Below, piece by piece: positions 35,813-45,625 of a DNA stretch of 64,000 nucleotides (its first letter is position 1; each line of letters begins with the position of its first letter). The notes beneath the pieces are model-generated. The model was not told where the DNA came from and ran no database searches. It worked only from the letters and a program-made list of their open reading frames with translations. The translations under genes were made by a program, and so were the position numbers. The stretch comes from Proteus vulgaris (GTDB lineage: Bacteria > Pseudomonadota > Gammaproteobacteria > Enterobacterales > Enterobacteriaceae), in NCBI RefSeq assembly GCF_023100685.1, contig NZ_CP090064.1:1488001-1552000 (forward strand). The letters run 5' to 3'.

Positions 35813-36355
35813 ATGATGTATATAAAAAATAATTATAAAACCATTATCTTATTGATGAATGCCTTATTTATTGGAAATGCAACCGCAGATGAAGTCGTGA
35901 TTAACCTGCAAGGACATATAAAAGAAGGTACTTGCCAAGTTGCTAATTATCAAAAGGTGCTTTCTTTAACTGGAGATCAGCAATATATAACTATTCATAA
36001 CACTTTTCCAACGGTTGGTAGTGCAAGCCAAGCTATTCCTTTTACCATTGAACTAAAAGATTGTGATCCTAAATTAAATATTTCAATTCGTTTTGATGGT
36101 GTGACAGTCTCAGGGCACGATAATATATTAATGCTAACTCAAGGTGCATCTTCAGCAGATGGTGCAGGTATTCAAATATTAGATAAAGAAGAAAATCCTA
36201 TCAATATTGGCGAAAAGACAGCCGTTGCTTTTGATGTTAAAAAAGAAACGGCGTATGTTTTACCTTTTTATGCTCGTTATATTCGTTATAGTAATGATAG
36301 AGTAAAAGAAGGTGAAGCAAATGGTAAAGTCGATTTTACTTTTACGTATGATTAA
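35813..36355 (+). CDS. Minor fimbrial subunit
   Basis: Signal peptide (TIILLMNALFIGNATA) followed by a pilin domain (VVINLQGHIKEGTCQVANYQ with first cysteine; ELKDCDPKLN with partner) and C-terminal strand KVDFTFTYD. At 180 residues it is probably a tip or adaptor pilin. It is the last gene of the operon, before the 36374 terminator. Confidence 0.85.
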   Translation: MMYIKNNYKTIILLMNALFIGNATADEVVINLQGHIKEGTCQVANYQKVLSLTGDQQYITIHNTFPTVGSASQAIPFTIELKDCDPKLNISIRFDGVTVSGHDNILMLTQGASSADGAGIQILDKEENPINIGEKTAVAFDVKKETAYVLPFYARYIRYSNDRVKEGEANGKVDFTFTYD

Positions 36356-36373
36356 ATTTAATAATACCAAAGA

Positions 36374-36403
36374 AAGCACTTAATAATAATTTATTAAGTG
36401 CTT
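36374..36403. terminator. Bidirectional hairpin between fimbrial operon and PACE gene
   Basis: AAGCACTTAATAA and TTATTAAGTGCTT form a 13-bp perfect stem with a TAAT loop. It serves the convergent ends of the fimbrial and PACE genes. Confidence 0.75.
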
Positions 36404-36416
36404 AAGATAGTTGTTA

Positions 36417-36869
36417 TTAGTTACGTGCAATAATAGGTTTTTCTTTACGATTAAACCAACTTTCACGTAATTTATCGTAGCTAAGATTAAATGCATAAGT
36501 ATAAAAAAGGAAAAAGACAAAAAAAACAATTTCTAATAAAAATGCATTCCATAATGACATATTTAATAAAAGTGCCAGTATTGGTAATCCTATGATCACA
36601 AAGCTAAATTCAAAACCAATTGCATGTATAATCCGTATTTTTGTTGGTCTTGAGCCTTTTGATAAAGGCCAATAACGATCAAAGATCATGTTATAAAAAA
36701 GATTCAATAACATAGCTAATGTGGATAAGACAATAGCAACCGTACCCATCTGAAAAATTGAGCGTTCCAAAAGCCATGCACTAAGCGGTGCCGTTATGGC
36801 AATAGCAATCGCTTCAAATGTAACAGCGTGAAAAACGCGCTCAGTAAATGTTTTTTGATATTGGCTCAT
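36417..36869 (-). CDS. PACE-family efflux protein (AceI-like)
   Basis: The 150-residue protein has two bacterial transmembrane pair domains: first ERVFHAVTFEAIAIAITAPL with NLFYNMIFDRYWP, second IRIIHAIGFEFSFVIIGLPI with YTYAFNLSYDKLRE. The R-x-x-HA-x-x-FE repeats are the PACE signature. Members export chlorhexidine, acriflavine or short-chain polyamines; the native substrate is unknown. A LysR regulator is transcribed divergently from the same 100-bp region, the usual arrangement for PACE genes. Confidence 0.9.
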   Translation of the reverse strand: MSQYQKTFTERVFHAVTFEAIAIAITAPLSAWLLERSIFQMGTVAIVLSTLAMLLNLFYNMIFDRYWPLSKGSRPTKIRIIHAIGFEFSFVIIGLPILALLLNMSLWNAFLLEIVFFVFFLFYTYAFNLSYDKLRESWFNRKEKPIIARN

Positions 36870-36969
36870 ATCTCACCTCAAATTAATTATTTAACAAAAA
36901 ACGAGTGCAATTATTGGTGATATTTTGTATATATACAAAATAGGAGCCATCGAAAAAACCGATACCACA

Positions 36970-37842
36970 ATGAACTATTCTATAGAAACTTTGCGTACAT
37001 TTGTTGAAGCCGCTTCATTAAAATCATTTTCTGCAGCAGCACGAAAATTAAATAAAAGCCAATCTACGGTCAGTAGTACCATCGCTGGATTCGAAGATGA
37101 TATGGGGTTTGAACTATTTGAGCGAAAAGGGCGAGAGTCAACACTGACTTTTGCAGGACAAAAAGTGTTGAGCTTGGTCGAAGATATATTGTCGGCTGAT
37201 GAACGACTACAGGCATTAAGAATAGAACTATCGCCTGAAATGGAACCTCGTTTAAGTTGTGTATTCTCTGATATGTATCAACCACCTTATTCAGAGCAAC
37301 TCTTGAAAATTCTAGATAAAGAATTCCCACATCTTGAATTTGAGTTTCTTGTTGCAGAAAATGATGATGTGATTAATATGCTACAAAATAATCAGGCGCA
37401 TATTGGTATGATGGAATCACGAGTAGAATATCCTGCTGATATTGCTTTCGCTCGTTTGCCTGTGAGTGGTAAGTTAGGATTATATGCACATAAAACGCAT
37501 CCACTTGTAAAAGAAAATAAAATCAACTACCAACATTTAACAATGCATCGTCAATTAAGACTAAGCAGTAGTGCTCAATTTGCTATTAATAGTGAGAAAA
37601 ACTGGCTAGCACCTAATTATTTATTATTACTTGAAATGGCTGAGCAAGAAATGGGATGGGCAATATTACCCACATGGTTAGTTGAGCAATTTGGACATGA
37701 TTTGTTAGTCAGTCTAGATTATGACCAATTCCCCAAGAAGATAGACATTGATTTGGTGTGGTCAAGAAGCAAGCCACCAGGAAAAGCGGGATATTGGATG
37801 ATAGATAGGCTCTTAAAAAATGATCTTCAATTTTCTCTCTAG
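36970..37842 (+). CDS. LysR-type regulator, probably of the PACE gene
   Basis: ATG 36970 (MNYSIETLRTFVEAASLKSF) places the HTH at the standard position: SAAARKLNKSQSTVSSTIAG. The co-inducer domain follows, length 290. It is divergent from the PACE gene at 36869, sharing a roughly 100-bp promoter region that contains a TATATATACAAAATA tract. Regulation of the efflux gene is inferred from position. Confidence 0.9.
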   Translation: MNYSIETLRTFVEAASLKSFSAAARKLNKSQSTVSSTIAGFEDDMGFELFERKGRESTLTFAGQKVLSLVEDILSADERLQALRIELSPEMEPRLSCVFSDMYQPPYSEQLLKILDKEFPHLEFEFLVAENDDVINMLQNNQAHIGMMESRVEYPADIAFARLPVSGKLGLYAHKTHPLVKENKINYQHLTMHRQLRLSSSAQFAINSEKNWLAPNYLLLLEMAEQEMGWAILPTWLVEQFGHDLLVSLDYDQFPKKIDIDLVWSRSKPPGKAGYWMIDRLLKNDLQFSL

Positions 37843-37910
37843 GTATTAATCAATCACCTTCATTATCAATAGGTATAGTGAAGGTGATATATTCCTTTCA
37901 CAACGTGAGT

Positions 37911-38249
37911 TCACCAGCCACAAACATTTGTTTCTTCATCCATATCATAACCACGTACAATATTGATAAGATCTTTCACCATTAAACTGGACATATCAGC
38001 ATCTAATAAATCAGTTAAAAAACTATCTTTATCAACAGAAACACCGTTATTTTTGTTTGTTAATACTAAGGTGAGTTCTTGTGATTCAATATTTACCTTA
38101 TTTTTTAGCTCATTAACTAAAAGTGAAACTTCTTTCGTCGCAATTTCTGGGATATATAAAATTTTAGGATTTAGAAATATTTTTTGAGATTTTTCTTGGC
38201 CATAGGCATTAATCAATTCTAATAAATAGCCTTTATTTTCATTTTCCAT
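37911..38249 (-). CDS. yoaG: YoaG-like protein with N-terminal extension
   Basis: Its C-terminal 53 residues match E. coli YoaG: LVLTNKNNGVSVD against VTVTNNSNGVSVD, and VKDLINIVRGYDMDEETNVC against IKDLVNTVRSYDTENEHDVC, with the shared CGW end. About 55 extra residues precede this (MENENKGYLLELINAY...), absent from the 60-residue E. coli protein. It starts 7 nt after the yeaR stop, conserving the yeaR-yoaG operon known in E. coli as nitrate/nitrite-responsive. The molecular role is unknown; YoaG binds zinc as a homodimer in E. coli. Confidence 0.8.
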   Translation of the reverse strand: MENENKGYLLELINAYGQEKSQKIFLNPKILYIPEIATKEVSLLVNELKNKVNIESQELTLVLTNKNNGVSVDKDSFLTDLLDADMSSLMVKDLINIVRGYDMDEETNVCGW

Positions 38250-38256
38250 ATTATTA

Positions 38257-38589
38257 TTAACCTTCGGCAAGTATTTTAGGATCGACATAAAAATCGACAT
38301 TAAAAACAGTATCTTCAGTTTTTGCTTCTATTTTGTGCCATGTCTCTGGCGGGAATACACCAAATTCACCAGCATTAATCACTAATGTTTCTGTTGGTTC
38401 TGGGCTAATTTCATCTGCATATGCGTAATAAATAATCATTCCTTGCATAACAGACAGCTTAGGATAAACCCCTTGGCGAGTACCTTTATCTAAATGCCTT
38501 TCCCAAATTGATTTTGGGGCTGTGTCTTTGGTCCAAAGTGGTGTTGAGCGTACATGGATATAGTGAGTGGGAATAATAATTCGTTCCAT
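38257..38589 (-). CDS. yeaR: YeaR-like cupin (DUF1971)
   Basis: The protein aligns throughout with E. coli YeaR: YIHVRSTPLWTKDTAPKSIW, ERHLDKGTRQGVYPKLSVMQ, YADEISPEP, and GEFGVFPPETWHKIEA, with the NVDFYVDP end. A single-domain cupin of 110 residues. In E. coli it is co-transcribed with yoaG and controlled by NarL and NsrR. Its biochemical role is not established; an oxidative or nitrosative stress role is inferred from regulation. Confidence 0.88.
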   Translation of the reverse strand: MERIIIPTHYIHVRSTPLWTKDTAPKSIWERHLDKGTRQGVYPKLSVMQGMIIYYAYADEISPEPTETLVINAGEFGVFPPETWHKIEAKTEDTVFNVDFYVDPKILAEG

Positions 38590-38954
38590 TTTACCTCCCT
38601 AAAATGAAGAGATTAATTTTTCTATTTTTATCTTAGTTAAGAAGAAAAATTATTGCTGATAATGTAATAAGCTATTGTGCTGTTGAATAAAATCTACCTC
38701 TTCTAATAAGGTATTTCAAATGCAATTTTATGAAAAAAAGTGACAATAAAGCTCAAAGCTTATTAATATCTTGTTTTATTTGGTTAAATTATTTTTTAAA
38801 ATTTAAATTATTTTTTATTTAAAGGTCGTTTTTTAGTCATTTTTCAGGTGTTATTCTCGACGTTTACTCACTAACATAATTTCTTTGTTCTATAATTAAT
38901 CAAGCCTAGGGGATTAATATTTAATTCATTATTTAACATAATTGAGATATCACT
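38590..38954. promoter_or_regulatory. Divergent promoter region yeaR / cbpA
   Basis: No gene is present in these 365 bp. Leftward yeaR promoter elements would be near 38600-38680. TATAATTAATCAAG at 38891 resembles a rightward -10 region for cbpA. I could not find a clear NarL or NsrR site by eye. Confidence 0.3.
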
Positions 38955-39899
38955 ATGGAATTAAAGGATTACTACGCCATAATGGGTGTTAAACCTACTG
39001 ATGATACTAAAACGATTAAAACGGCTTATCGCCGTTTAGCTAAAAAATATCACCCTGATGTAAGTAAAGAGCCGAATGCTGAAGAGCGTTTTAAAGAAAT
39101 TGCTCAAGCATGGGAAATATTAGGAGATGAGCAACGAAGAGCTGAATATGATGAGCTTTGGGCACATCGTAACGATCCTAAGTTTAAGCAATTTACACAA
39201 CAAGATTCGAATACAAAAAATCAACAAAGCTTTAGCCAAGAAGATTTTGATGACATTTATGCATCATTTTTTGGCCGACGTTCTCCATTTGAAGAACAGC
39301 AGAATTCTCAGTCCTTTAAACAACGCGGACACGATTTAGAACTAGAATTAGCTGTGTTTTTAGAAGAATCACAAGAAGAACATAAACGCACAATTAGTTA
39401 CCATTTACCGGTTTATAATGTTTTTGGGATCGTAGAAAAAGAAATTCCTAAAACATTAAATATTAAAATTCCTGCAGGTGTTATTGATGGACAGCGTATT
39501 CGCTTAAAGGGTCAGGGAACACTAGGTGAAAATGGTGGGGAGAATGGTGATTTATGGCTAACAATTCGTATTGCACCTCATCCTTTGTTTGATATTAAAG
39601 GCCATGATTTAGAAATAGTGGTTCCAGTTGCACCTTGGGAAGCGGCATTAGGTGCAAAAATTCCTATACCTACAATAAAAGAAAAAATCTTATTAACTAT
39701 TCCTGCAGGAAGCCAAGCAGGGCAAAAATTACGTATTAAAGGAAAAGGATTGGTTAGCAAAAAGGCTAGTGGTGATTTATATGCAATTTTAAAAATTGTA
39801 ATGCCACCTAAATCGGATGAAAAAACACGCGAATTATGGCAACAAATTGCAGATAGCCAGACCGATTATAATCCACGTAAAGACTGGGAGAATAAATAA
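38955..39899 (+). CDS. cbpA: Curved DNA-binding co-chaperone CbpA (DnaJ family)
   Basis: A J-domain spans residues 4-70 with HPD at 33-35 (KYHPDVSK) and YRRLAKKY helix II. The [14 protein letters not shown] linker follows, then two C-terminal substrate-binding domains ([40 protein letters not shown]). No zinc-finger domain is present, as expected for CbpA rather than DnaJ. 314 residues matches the family. Its TAATG overlap with cbpM indicates one operon. Confidence 0.95.
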   Translation: MELKDYYAIMGVKPTDDTKTIKTAYRRLAKKYHPDVSKEPNAEERFKEIAQAWEILGDEQRRAEYDELWAHRNDPKFKQFTQQDSNTKNQQSFSQEDFDDIYASFFGRRSPFEEQQNSQSFKQRGHDLELELAVFLEESQEEHKRTISYHLPVYNVFGIVEKEIPKTLNIKIPAGVIDGQRIRLKGQGTLGENGGENGDLWLTIRIAPHPLFDIKGHDLEIVVPVAPWEAALGAKIPIPTIKEKILLTIPAGSQAGQKLRIKGKGLVSKKASGDLYAILKIVMPPKSDEKTRELWQQIADSQTDYNPRKDWENK

Positions 39900-40207
39900 T
39901 GGGTCAGTTAACAACAACTATATTTACTGTCACTGAATTTTGCCATCACACTGGAATATCAAATGATGAACTTAAAGAGTTTGTTGCACTTGGCGTGATT
40001 GAGCCATTAGAAATTGAAACTCAAGAATGGTTTTTCGATGATAATGCCCTTGTGGTGACACATCGTGCGTTAAAACTTCATAAAGAGCTCGCATTAGATT
40101 GGCATGGCATTGCTATCGCTCTAACCTTATTAGATGAAAATGAGCAGTTAAAACAAGAAAACAAGCAATTACGCCAGCAATTAATGCGATTTATAGATGA
40201 ATCATGA
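39899..40207 (+). CDS. cbpM: CbpA modulator CbpM
   Basis: A 102-residue protein with an MerR-like helical start ([28 protein letters not shown]) and C-terminal coiled coil ([19 protein letters not shown]), matching CbpM, which binds the J-domain of CbpA and inhibits it. The start codon overlaps the cbpA stop. A long stem at 40215-40249 (TAGCCACTAAA/TTTAGTGGCTA) is probably its terminator. Confidence 0.92.
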   Translation: MGQLTTTIFTVTEFCHHTGISNDELKEFVALGVIEPLEIETQEWFFDDNALVVTHRALKLHKELALDWHGIAIALTLLDENEQLKQENKQLRQQLMRFIDES

Positions 40208-40215
40208 TCAATACA

Positions 40216-40254
40216 ATAGCCACTAAACACAAATATGACTTTAGTGGCTATCTT
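40216..40254 (+). terminator. Terminator after cbpAM
   Basis: ATAGCCACTAAA and TTTAGTGGCTAT form a 12-bp stem across a short loop (CACAAATATGAC), followed by CTTTTATTCCTT. It ends the cbpA-cbpM operon. Confidence 0.65.
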
Positions 40255-40458
40255 TTATTCCTTATTAATTGATTTTACTCGCTATTTTTCACGTTCTTAT
40301 TTAAACAAAATCATAAAATAGCCATGCTTTAAAAATGAGCAAAATGGCGATGAGATCACATCTACGCACATAACTATTAGATTATGATTCTTATAATTTA
40401 TTGATTATATATTTTTCTTGTTTGTTAATTGAGGTTTACTTTTTATAAGGGAAAAACA

Positions 40459-41733
40459 ATGCAGCCGATCCAAATAAATAAATTAATAGAGTGGCGTAGG
40501 ACTTTTCACCAATTTCCAGAAATTGGTTGGACCGAGTTTGTGACAACGGGCACGATAATTACGTTATTGCGTGACATGGGGGTTGAGGTTAAAGCTGGGC
40601 CTCATATTCTTTGCCAAGAAAGTATTTTAGGTCGAGATGAAAAACTCGTAAAAGAAGCAATCAAAATTGCCAAAGAAAAAGGGATCAGTACTGAGTTATT
40701 AGCCGAAATGAATGGTCTTACAGGATGTATGGCTATTATTGATACAAAAATACCTGGTCCTACATTCACTTTTCGTTTTGATATTGATTGTGTTTATGTT
40801 CAAGAATCAAATGATGAAAATCATCTACCTAATAAGCAGGGTTTTGCTTCGTGTCGTTCTGGATTAATGCATGCTTGTGGTCATGATGGACATACTGCAA
40901 TAGGGCTTGGTTTAGCACATTGGTTAAAACAAAATATTCACATTTTAAGTGGAAAATACAAATTAATATTTCAACCTGCAGAAGAAGGGGTGAGAGGCGC
41001 TAGAGCAATAAGCGACAGTGGGATCTTGGATGATACTGATTACTTTATGGGAATGCATATTGGATGTAATTTAAAAAAAGGTGAAATTGCACTCGATCCT
41101 TTTGATTTCCTTTGTACAACTAAATTAGATATTTCTTTAAAAGGAAAAGTAGCTAATGCTGTCGATGAGCCAGAAAAAGGAAATAATGCATTAACTGGAG
41201 CCTGTTTTTTAGCTAATGAAATATTAGCAACACCAAGGCATGGTAAAGGCATGACGAGAGTAAATGTTGGAACTTTAATTGCAGGTGAAGATCGTAGCCT
41301 TATTCCTAGCTCGGCGAAGATGCAACTGGAAGTACGTGGACAAGATGCTGAAATAACAAAATATTTATTTGATAATATCAAAAAATATACTGCTGGTATC
41401 GCATCTTCTTATCACTTGGAAACGAAAATAGAAATTACTGGTGAGGCAACAAATTTTAGAAATGATCTTGAAATGATAAACCTCATGCAAGGGATTATCG
41501 ATACACATCCAGAATTATTAAATGTCACATTACCTTTGGGGGGGAGTGAAGATGTCTCACTGATGGTAAGAAGAGTACAAGAGAAAGGTGGAAAAGCGAT
41601 ATTCTTTTTAGTAGGTGCAGATCAAAGAGACGGGCATCATAAAGAAAAATTTGATATCGATGAAGAGGCGCTCTCCATTGGTTTAACACTTTTTACTGAA
41701 GGTATTTTATCTATTCTTAATATACGTAAATAA
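40459..41733 (+). CDS. M20-family amidohydrolase (AbgA/HipO-like)
   Basis: ATG 40459 (MQPIQINKLIEWRRTFHQFP) follows AAGGGAA. Metal-site motifs are intact: RRTFHQFPEIGW, FRFDIDCVYV, HACGHDGHTAIGL at 138-150, and FQPAEEGVRGARAI. The insert near residues 50-90 and length 424 resemble p-aminobenzoyl-glutamate hydrolase subunit A. A homologous AbgB partner is absent, so a general aminoacyl hydrolase is possible. A LysR regulator converges on it from 41785, which might control it. Confidence 0.8.
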   Translation: MQPIQINKLIEWRRTFHQFPEIGWTEFVTTGTIITLLRDMGVEVKAGPHILCQESILGRDEKLVKEAIKIAKEKGISTELLAEMNGLTGCMAIIDTKIPGPTFTFRFDIDCVYVQESNDENHLPNKQGFASCRSGLMHACGHDGHTAIGLGLAHWLKQNIHILSGKYKLIFQPAEEGVRGARAISDSGILDDTDYFMGMHIGCNLKKGEIALDPFDFLCTTKLDISLKGKVANAVDEPEKGNNALTGACFLANEILATPRHGKGMTRVNVGTLIAGEDRSLIPSSAKMQLEVRGQDAEITKYLFDNIKKYTAGIASSYHLETKIEITGEATNFRNDLEMINLMQGIIDTHPELLNVTLPLGGSEDVSLMVRRVQEKGGKAIFFLVGADQRDGHHKEKFDIDEEALSIGLTLFTEGILSILNIRK

Positions 41734-41738
41734 TAGAA

Positions 41739-41780
41739 AGGTCTCTTCTATTTGCTGATGTTGCATAGAATGAGACCTTA
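41739..41780. terminator. Hairpin between convergent genes
   Basis: AGGTCTCTTCTAT pairs with ATAGAATGAGACCT with one mismatch around a TTGCTGATGTTGC loop. It separates the M20 gene from the LysR gene; no strong T-run on either side. Confidence 0.5.
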
Positions 41781-41784
41781 ATAA

Positions 41785-42717
41785 CTATTTAATGGATATT
41801 GAAAATAATGAGTTTTTTGGTTGATTCTCTTGGATAAACTCAATATAGAGTTGAGTTTCATGTTCTGTTTTTTTCGATGTAAAGAAACAAATATTGCTCT
41901 TAATTGTTGGCGTAATTTTCTTATAAATAACACCTTCAGTTTCAATAATAGGAAATGAATTAATTAAACTTATTCCTAATTCATTTTTTACAAATGTTAT
42001 TGCTGTTTCTTGATCTGAGACTTCAGCAATAATATTAGGTTTAGAGTTTGATTTATGAAGCATTCTGTCAATAACGGTACGGCCAATATTGCTTTTAACT
42101 AATGCAATAAAAGGTTGATCATGTAAATCATCTAATGTGAGCGTATTTTTTGTACATAGTTTATGCGATTTAGGCATAGCACAAATAATTTGAGTTTCTC
42201 TCATTGGTATTTGTGTCAAATTATAATTACTATTAATTGTCATATTGTCAGTAATGGCAATATCGGCTTGTTCTTTTGCAATTAAAGACAATAACTGTTC
42301 ACTTCTAGATATTTCTAAATGAACATTAACTTGATGTTTTTTAATAAAAAGAGCAGTGATTTTATTTATAAATCCATAAGCTAGTGTTGGGGGAACTAAA
42401 ACGCGTAGACTTCGTTTTTTTTCTTGGTGATGAAAATGGCTTAGTCGACTGAAAGATGCGGCTATGTTGGTGATTTCTTCGTAGAGTAATAGTGCATCAG
42501 AGTTAGGTATAAGTTTGTTATTTTCACGAGTGAATAATTGTTTACCACAACGCTTTTCTATCTGATTTAATGTTTGGCTTACTGCGGGTTGAGAAATACC
42601 TAGTTGCTCTGCAGCATTAGTCACACTCCCATAGTCGATCACCGTTTGTATAATTTCAAGGTCGCGCAATGTAGCCCACCCTCCTGACCAAGAGGTTCTT
42701 TTTATATTAACTGCCAT
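41785..42717 (-). CDS. LysR-type transcriptional regulator
   Basis: HTH near residues 30-55 (GSVTNAAEQLGISQPAVSQT, LNQIEKRCGKQLFTR) followed by the co-inducer domain. The protein has 310 residues and a 10-residue N-terminal extension before the usual LRDLEIIQ start; a start at the internal LRDLE region is not available as ATG. Convergent with the amidohydrolase; its target is not evident from sequence. Confidence 0.85.
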   Translation of the reverse strand: MAVNIKRTSWSGGWATLRDLEIIQTVIDYGSVTNAAEQLGISQPAVSQTLNQIEKRCGKQLFTRENNKLIPNSDALLLYEEITNIAASFSRLSHFHHQEKKRSLRVLVPPTLAYGFINKITALFIKKHQVNVHLEISRSEQLLSLIAKEQADIAITDNMTINSNYNLTQIPMRETQIICAMPKSHKLCTKNTLTLDDLHDQPFIALVKSNIGRTVIDRMLHKSNSKPNIIAEVSDQETAITFVKNELGISLINSFPIIETEGVIYKKITPTIKSNICFFTSKKTEHETQLYIEFIQENQPKNSLFSISIK

Positions 42718-43158
42718 CGTGTTTTTTACTTTAGTCTGTTTATCTTATATACGATTATACCGTTAATAGGATAATTATTAAATAATAGTTATGAAGGAAG
42801 CATTAGTGTTTTTTTATTAACACAGATTACTATTGCATTTAATGTATTATTATTATATTTAATATAATAAACTCTTATTATAAATAAAATTAGCTTAGAT
42901 TACATTTCTAATGAAATTAATAACAATACTTTATCTTATTTATATTTAAATATGTCCATAGATAAATCCCATTGATATTAATATGATACATTTAATTAAT
43001 TTTTTATTTCAAAATATAATGACCATTGAGATATAAATCACGGTAATGGGCTCTTTTTCATTGTTAATATTCTACGTCCAATTATCTATCTGGTTTTTTA
43101 TTTCTTAAGGTATTTAATTGATATACAAATTATAAATAACAAGCAAATGGGGAGTTTT
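42718..43158. other. Divergent promoter gap with no gene
   Basis: The 441 bp are AT-rich. No ORF or structured element that I trust is visible; GGGGAG at 43148 is the ribosome site of the C69 peptidase. Confidence 0.3.
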
Positions 43159-44655
43159 ATGTCTTTTTTCAAAAAAGGTATTATTGCCTTATCAATTAAT
43201 ATTGCATTAGTTTCATCTGCTTTGGCCTGTACCACATTATTAGCTGGAAGTGAGGCAACAAATGATGGCTCTTTAATTATTGCTCGTAGCGCAGATAGCG
43301 ATGCATTAAAAGCGCAACATTTTGTTATTCATCCTGCTAAATCAAATCAAATAGGAACTTACAGTACAAAAGAACACAACGGCGCTAATAACTTTACGTA
43401 CCCATTACCAAAAAATGCATTACGTTATACTACTGTTCCAAATTGGAAAACACAGCTACATGGCGCAACAGGGTTTAACGAGCTGGGGGTTGGCGTTAGT
43501 GGCACCGAGTCTATTTTTGCTTCACCCAAAGCACTTTCTTTTGATCCTTATGTTGAAGATACAGGAATAACTGAAGATGATATTCCTGATGTGCTACTTT
43601 CAAGAGCAAAAACAGCGCGTGAAGCAATCGAATTATTAGGAAGTATTATTGAAACACAAGGGGCTGGAGAAGGATTTGGAGTTGCTGTTGTTGATAAAAA
43701 TGAACTTTGGTATTTAGAAACAGGAACAGGACATCATTGGATTGCACAAAGATTGCCTAAAGACAAATATTTTGCGACAGGTAATCAAGGCAGACTACAA
43801 GCTTATGATATCAACAGTGAAGATATATTAGGCTCTAAAAATTTAGTGGAATTTGCGATTGAAAAAGGGCTTTATAATCCTGAAAAAGAGGGAGCATTTA
43901 ACTTTTCTAAAGCGTATACCCGTGATGATGAGCGAGATCGTACCTACAATGACCCTAGAGTATGGATCATTCAGCAACAATTTAATCCATCGTTAAAGCA
44001 AGCAGTTGATGATGGGCGCAATTTTGCCCCTTTATTAACACCAGAAAAAAAAGTGTCTATTGAAGAAGCGAAGACTATGTTGCGTAACCACTTTGAAGGA
44101 ACCAAACATGATCCTTATACCAATGGATTAAATGGTAAAGAGCCATGGCGCCCAATTAGTGTATTTAGAACTTATGAAGCACATGTAATGCAAGTTCGTC
44201 CAGAGCTTCCTCAAGAAATAGGTGAAATAACTTATGTTGGGTTGGGGATGGCGGATTTAACTGCATTTGTTCCATATTACAGTGGACTAAAAGCTTATCC
44301 TCAACATTATGGAATAGGTACAAATAAAGCAGATAGCGATTCTATTTATTGGAAATATCGTAAATTACAAACATTAGTGATGACAGACTATCCAAAACTT
44401 GCACCAATAGTAAAAAAAGCCTACCAAGAATGGGAAGAAAAAACAGCACTAGAGCAAAAAGAAATGGAAGCTAAATATCTTGCTATGGTTAAAACCAATA
44501 AAGCGGGTGCAGATAAAATGTTAAATGAATTTAATTTACGAGTGATGGCGAGTGCGGAGTTATTGACCGAAAATTTAACAAATGAATTATTTACTATAAA
44601 AACAAAAGATATTCAAGATGATATTTTCTTTGCTAATAAGTCTAAAAAAGACTAA
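43159..44655 (+). CDS. C69-family dipeptidase (Ntn-hydrolase), secreted
   Basis: ATG 43159 gives a signal peptide ending SSALA before Cys24 (ACTTLLAG). In C69 enzymes the catalytic nucleophile is this N-terminal cysteine exposed after cleavage; the motif CTTLLAGSEAT, GSLIIARSADSD and GFGVAVVDKNELWYLETGTG fit. The 498 residues match. It hydrolyses dipeptides in periplasm or outside. It could be confused with acyl-homoserine-lactone or penicillin acylases of the same superfamily, but the overall pattern is dipeptidase A. Confidence 0.85.
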   Translation: MSFFKKGIIALSINIALVSSALACTTLLAGSEATNDGSLIIARSADSDALKAQHFVIHPAKSNQIGTYSTKEHNGANNFTYPLPKNALRYTTVPNWKTQLHGATGFNELGVGVSGTESIFASPKALSFDPYVEDTGITEDDIPDVLLSRAKTAREAIELLGSIIETQGAGEGFGVAVVDKNELWYLETGTGHHWIAQRLPKDKYFATGNQGRLQAYDINSEDILGSKNLVEFAIEKGLYNPEKEGAFNFSKAYTRDDERDRTYNDPRVWIIQQQFNPSLKQAVDDGRNFAPLLTPEKKVSIEEAKTMLRNHFEGTKHDPYTNGLNGKEPWRPISVFRTYEAHVMQVRPELPQEIGEITYVGLGMADLTAFVPYYSGLKAYPQHYGIGTNKADSDSIYWKYRKLQTLVMTDYPKLAPIVKKAYQEWEEKTALEQKEMEAKYLAMVKTNKAGADKMLNEFNLRVMASAELLTENLTNELFTIKTKDIQDDIFFANKSKKD

Positions 44656-44687
44656 TAGAGAAATGTTGCTTTAAATACAATCTAGAC

Positions 44688-44716
44688 AAAAGATCCCAAG
44701 TTGTTGGGATCTTTTT
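44688..44716. terminator. Bidirectional terminator between C69 peptidase and AraC-type gene
   Basis: AAAAGATCCCAA/TTGGGATCTTTT around GTTG; flanking A and T runs allow termination from both sides. Confidence 0.85.
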
Positions 44717-44728
44717 AATAATAGGCGA

Positions 44729-45625
44729 TTAAATAACAGGAATATAGTAGCTAATTTTTTGCAAATATTGCCCACTTTGATCAAGTAATTTATCGTAACT
44801 CACAGGCTCTTTTAGTGTATATCGTTCAATATCAGGGCCAGGTCTACGTAATAAATTCATTTTTGGTAATACTTTAGTATATACCGTATAAATAATGTCA
44901 TCATAACCCGTTAATGAATCTAAAATTTCATCCATATGAAAAGTAATTTCTAGGTAATTACCGCTGGGTAATTCTAATTGTGACATTGCTGAGACATTAG
45001 ATGCCGTTGATAGCTTTTCTTTATCAACTGCGGTGTTATAAATGTACATGGTGTCATCTAATGTGCTTGCAGATGCTCTGTGCATTGCATATAACTCAGT
45101 CGGTATTGTATGTACATCTTTCAAAAATTTACGCCAAAACTCTTTTCTGAATTTTTTCTTGTCTGAATTCCACGTTGAAATGGGTTTGTTATACTGGTGA
45201 GACATGCCGGCTAATTTTAGAGAAGGGAAGGTAACGACTTCATATTTGGCACTTAGCTCAACAGTTTCTAGTGCTGGAAAAATAAGCTCACTAATATCCC
45301 AACCTGGTTTTTTTCTATACTCAGAAGGGGTGATATTAAATTGTTTTTTAAATGCACGACAAAAGGTTTGCTGGGAGTCAAACCGATATTTCAGTGAAAT
45401 ATCTAGCAGACTGCAACGTGTTATACGTAAGGCATAAGCACCACAAGATAAACGTCGGGCGAGTATGTATTTTCCTAAAGATATTCCTGTATATGCTTTA
45501 AATAAGCGCTGAAAGTGCCACTTTGTATAGCCTGATTTTTCAGCAACGATATCTAATGATAAACGTGAATCAAGATTCTGCTCGATCCAAACAATGATAT
45601 CTTTAACAACATTCTCTTGGAGCAT
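44729..45625 (-). CDS. Rob-like AraC/XylS regulator with GyrI-like domain
   Basis: Residues 1-105 have two HTHs (SLDIVAEKSGYTKWHFQRLF; LLDISLKYRFDSQQTFCRAF, ending ITPSEYRKKPGW), as in SoxS/MarA/Rob. Residues 120-298 form a GyrI-like effector domain (YEVVTFPSLKLAGM ... LPSGNYLEITFH). The total of 298 residues resembles Rob (289) rather than SoxS (107). It probably activates multidrug and oxidative stress genes. The dedicated ligand is not known. Confidence 0.85.
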   Translation of the reverse strand: MLQENVVKDIIVWIEQNLDSRLSLDIVAEKSGYTKWHFQRLFKAYTGISLGKYILARRLSCGAYALRITRCSLLDISLKYRFDSQQTFCRAFKKQFNITPSEYRKKPGWDISELIFPALETVELSAKYEVVTFPSLKLAGMSHQYNKPISTWNSDKKKFRKEFWRKFLKDVHTIPTELYAMHRASASTLDDTMYIYNTAVDKEKLSTASNVSAMSQLELPSGNYLEITFHMDEILDSLTGYDDIIYTVYTKVLPKMNLLRRPGPDIERYTLKEPVSYDKLLDQSGQYLQKISYYIPVI

